The notes under the pieces were generated by a model, which saw nothing but the letters and a program-made list of their open reading frames with translations, had not been told where the DNA came from and did no database searches. From positions 29,726 through 93,725 of the forward strand of contig MU400672.1 of assembly GCA_022578965.1 (NCBI GenBank): a stretch of DNA of 64,000 nt. The letters run 5' to 3'. Position numbers and translations under genes: made by a program. Source of the DNA: Xylaria sp. FL1777. Its lineage: Eukaryota > Ascomycota > Sordariomycetes > Xylariales > Xylariaceae. Within the stretch, counting starts at the first letter, position 1. Each line of letters starts with the position of its first letter. Positions 62,340 to 64,000 of this stretch are shown here, in pieces.

Positions 62340-64000
62340 CTTTAATAGCTTTTTAATTAATAAAACTTAACATATAAGAACAAATACTAGTATAAAAAGT
62401 TAAATAACAAACAATTTATAAAATAAACTTTTAAAAGTATACTAAAAAAATATTTAAAAAACAAAAATGCTAAATAGTATTACGTAAGTAAACTTTACTT
62501 AATAACTAATAAAACTAGATTTAAGTTATATTACTAAAAACAAAAAGTTAAAAATTAAGTTTAAAAATTTTAAAAACTTTTAAAACTAGCAATATATTAA
62601 AACAATAAACTTTAGTACTTTTATTAGCTACTTTTATTAAAAAAAAAGCAGTAGTAAAAAAAAAAAAGTTAAGTAGCAGTAGTAAAAAAAAACTAATATT
62701 AATGCTAGCGTTATAAAATAAACTAGTTATTTTAACTTAAAAAATAGCTTAAATATTAAGCGTTATAACTTTTAAACTAGCATAAATATTAATTATAATA
62801 ATTAAAGCAGCAATAATAACTACTACTATAATAATAAATTAAAGCTTTAAATAAGTAATTATATTATAACTAATATTAATACTATTATTAGTAAACTTAA
62901 CGCTTACTTTTATTATTGCTATACTTAAAGTAATAACTTAAAATAAAAAACTTAACTTTTTATTATTATTATTGTTTTTATTATTAAGATTATTTATAAT
63001 ATTAAAAATGCTAAATATTAAAAGTTTTAAATTTATTGTTTTAAAGCTTTATAATAAATTTATAAATATAAAAGCTTTTTTAATTTATGCTAAACTTTAT
63101 TTAAAATAATACTTTATTACTATTATAAAAAAAAATTAAAAAATAATAATTACTTTATAATTTTTGTTAAAAAAAGTACTAAAATAGTTTTAATTTATTT
63201 TAAAAGATTTCTTAAAAGCTAACAAGTTAATTAACTTTAAGCTAAAAACAAAAAAAATTTTTAAAAATTATATTAAGTTTAAAAATTAAATAAAAGCATT
63301 ATTTAAAAATATCTAAAAAGCAAAACATATAAAAAAAGCACTTTATTGCTTAAAATAAATAAAAGCAGCAATAAATTATGCTATAAAATTTAAATAATTA
63401 ATAGTAATTTTAAAATTGCTTAAGCTTATATTATTTTACTTATTTTATAATAAACTTAAAACTTAAGTTTAAAACAAACTATATAAAATAAATAAACTAG
63501 CAAAAATTAATATGTATATTAATATAGCTATTATAATTAATTAATAATTATTTAACTAGTACTTTAAAACTAAAAAAACTAAAAAAAACAAAAAAAAAAA
63601 TACTTAAAAAAATATTAAATAAAGATTTAAGCAAATTAATAAAGTTTAAAAATAATAATCTTAAAATATGTTTAAAGTTAAATATTATAACTATAAAAAA
63701 AAAACATTTTTAAAAATAATGCTAATTTAAGAAAAAAAACAGAAAAAAAAGCTATAAAAAAAAAAATTTTTTTTAACTTAAGAAAAAAATACAAGTTATA
63801 AAAGTTTAAAACAATAAAAAACAATAAAATAATTTAAAAAATATGTTTTTAGAGCAAAAATATAAAATTATTGTTTTAAGTTAAACTAAAAATGCTATAT
63901 TAAATAAATTTAAATGCTTTATTTATATAAGTTAAAATAAACAAACATATAAATATTATTTAAAAGCTTTATAATTATTAAAACAAATTGCAAAAAAATA
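61846..64000 (+). mobile_element. Element G: B-type gypsy retrotransposon, 5' part, runs off the window
   Basis: A 494-bp B-type LTR (61846-62339) is inverted relative to B. The reverse complement of B's gag-side interior follows to the window end; for example 63540-63780 mirrors 28880-29150. It therefore reads left to right with its 5' LTR here. The four 26-bp U3 units lie at about 61954-62060. The interior is Lys/Asn-rich in the forward sense, as expected for gag, but broken by stops. Pol and the other LTR lie beyond base 64000, so the target duplication cannot be checked. Confidence 0.78.

Noticed and set aside
16011..64000. Mitochondrial DNA insertion (because of extreme A+T content)
   Set aside because: LTR pairs, target duplications and Ty3/gypsy RT and integrase remnants explain the sequence; no mitochondrial gene is visible.

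Overview
The window comes from a filamentous ascomycete (Pezizomycotina). The evidence is short spliceosomal introns (about 53-172 bp) with GTRNGT donors, CTRAC-like branch points and AG acceptors; fungal-specific families (GH55 glucanase, AA9 copper oxygenase, a Goodbye-NACHT NLR, a Dal5-type permease); and a long block of transposons mutated in the manner of repeat-induced point mutation (RIP). It falls into two compartments that meet abruptly at about 16.0 kb.

Gene compartment, 1-16.0 kb, balanced base composition. In order: the 3' end of a secreted GH55 exo-beta-1,3-glucanase (+); a six-exon NLR-type STAND gene of 1605 codons (-); a three-exon secreted AA9 LPMO (-) with a TATA box and two CreA-type sites upstream; a five-exon 520-aa MFS permease of the anion:cation symporter family (-); and a two-exon YIP1-family Golgi membrane protein (-). 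Spacers of 0.3-2.7 kb hold no gene I can support, only a short coding relic, a 12-bp minisatellite and an inverted repeat. All gene models were rebuilt by splicing; phases agree at every junction. The two secreted polysaccharide-degrading enzymes flank the putative immune receptor; the other genes look like ordinary housekeeping or nutrition genes.

Transposon compartment, about 16.0-64.0 kb, extremely A+T-rich, with no believable open gene. It can be resolved almost completely into a nested stack by matching long terminal repeats, terminal inverted repeats and target-site duplications (TSDs). Element E (Ty3/gypsy-like, 516-bp LTRs, 16511-60411, TSD GCTTA/GCTTG) is split by D (a long-TIR DNA transposon, 17760-51753, TSD ATTATTAA). 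D is split by A (same family as E, 21017-51439, TSD TTAAT/TTAAC). A is split twice: by B (related gypsy subfamily, 494-bp LTRs, 23140-30841, TSD GTTGT) and by C (304-bp LTRs, 14,981 bp, 33062-48042, TSD GTAT). E is also interrupted by F (2195 bp, 14-bp flanking duplication, 55396-57590). A further B-type element, G, starts at 61846 and runs off the right edge in the opposite orientation. Once nested insertions are removed, the internal parts of E, A and B have nearly the same length, which supports the reconstruction.

Reverse transcriptase and integrase remnants on the minus strand show that A, B and E read right to left. The inner, younger elements keep more G/C and more catalytic residues than the outer ones, as expected if RIP accumulates over successive rounds. 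Base-pair borders were read by eye; no alignment, domain search or composition count was run.
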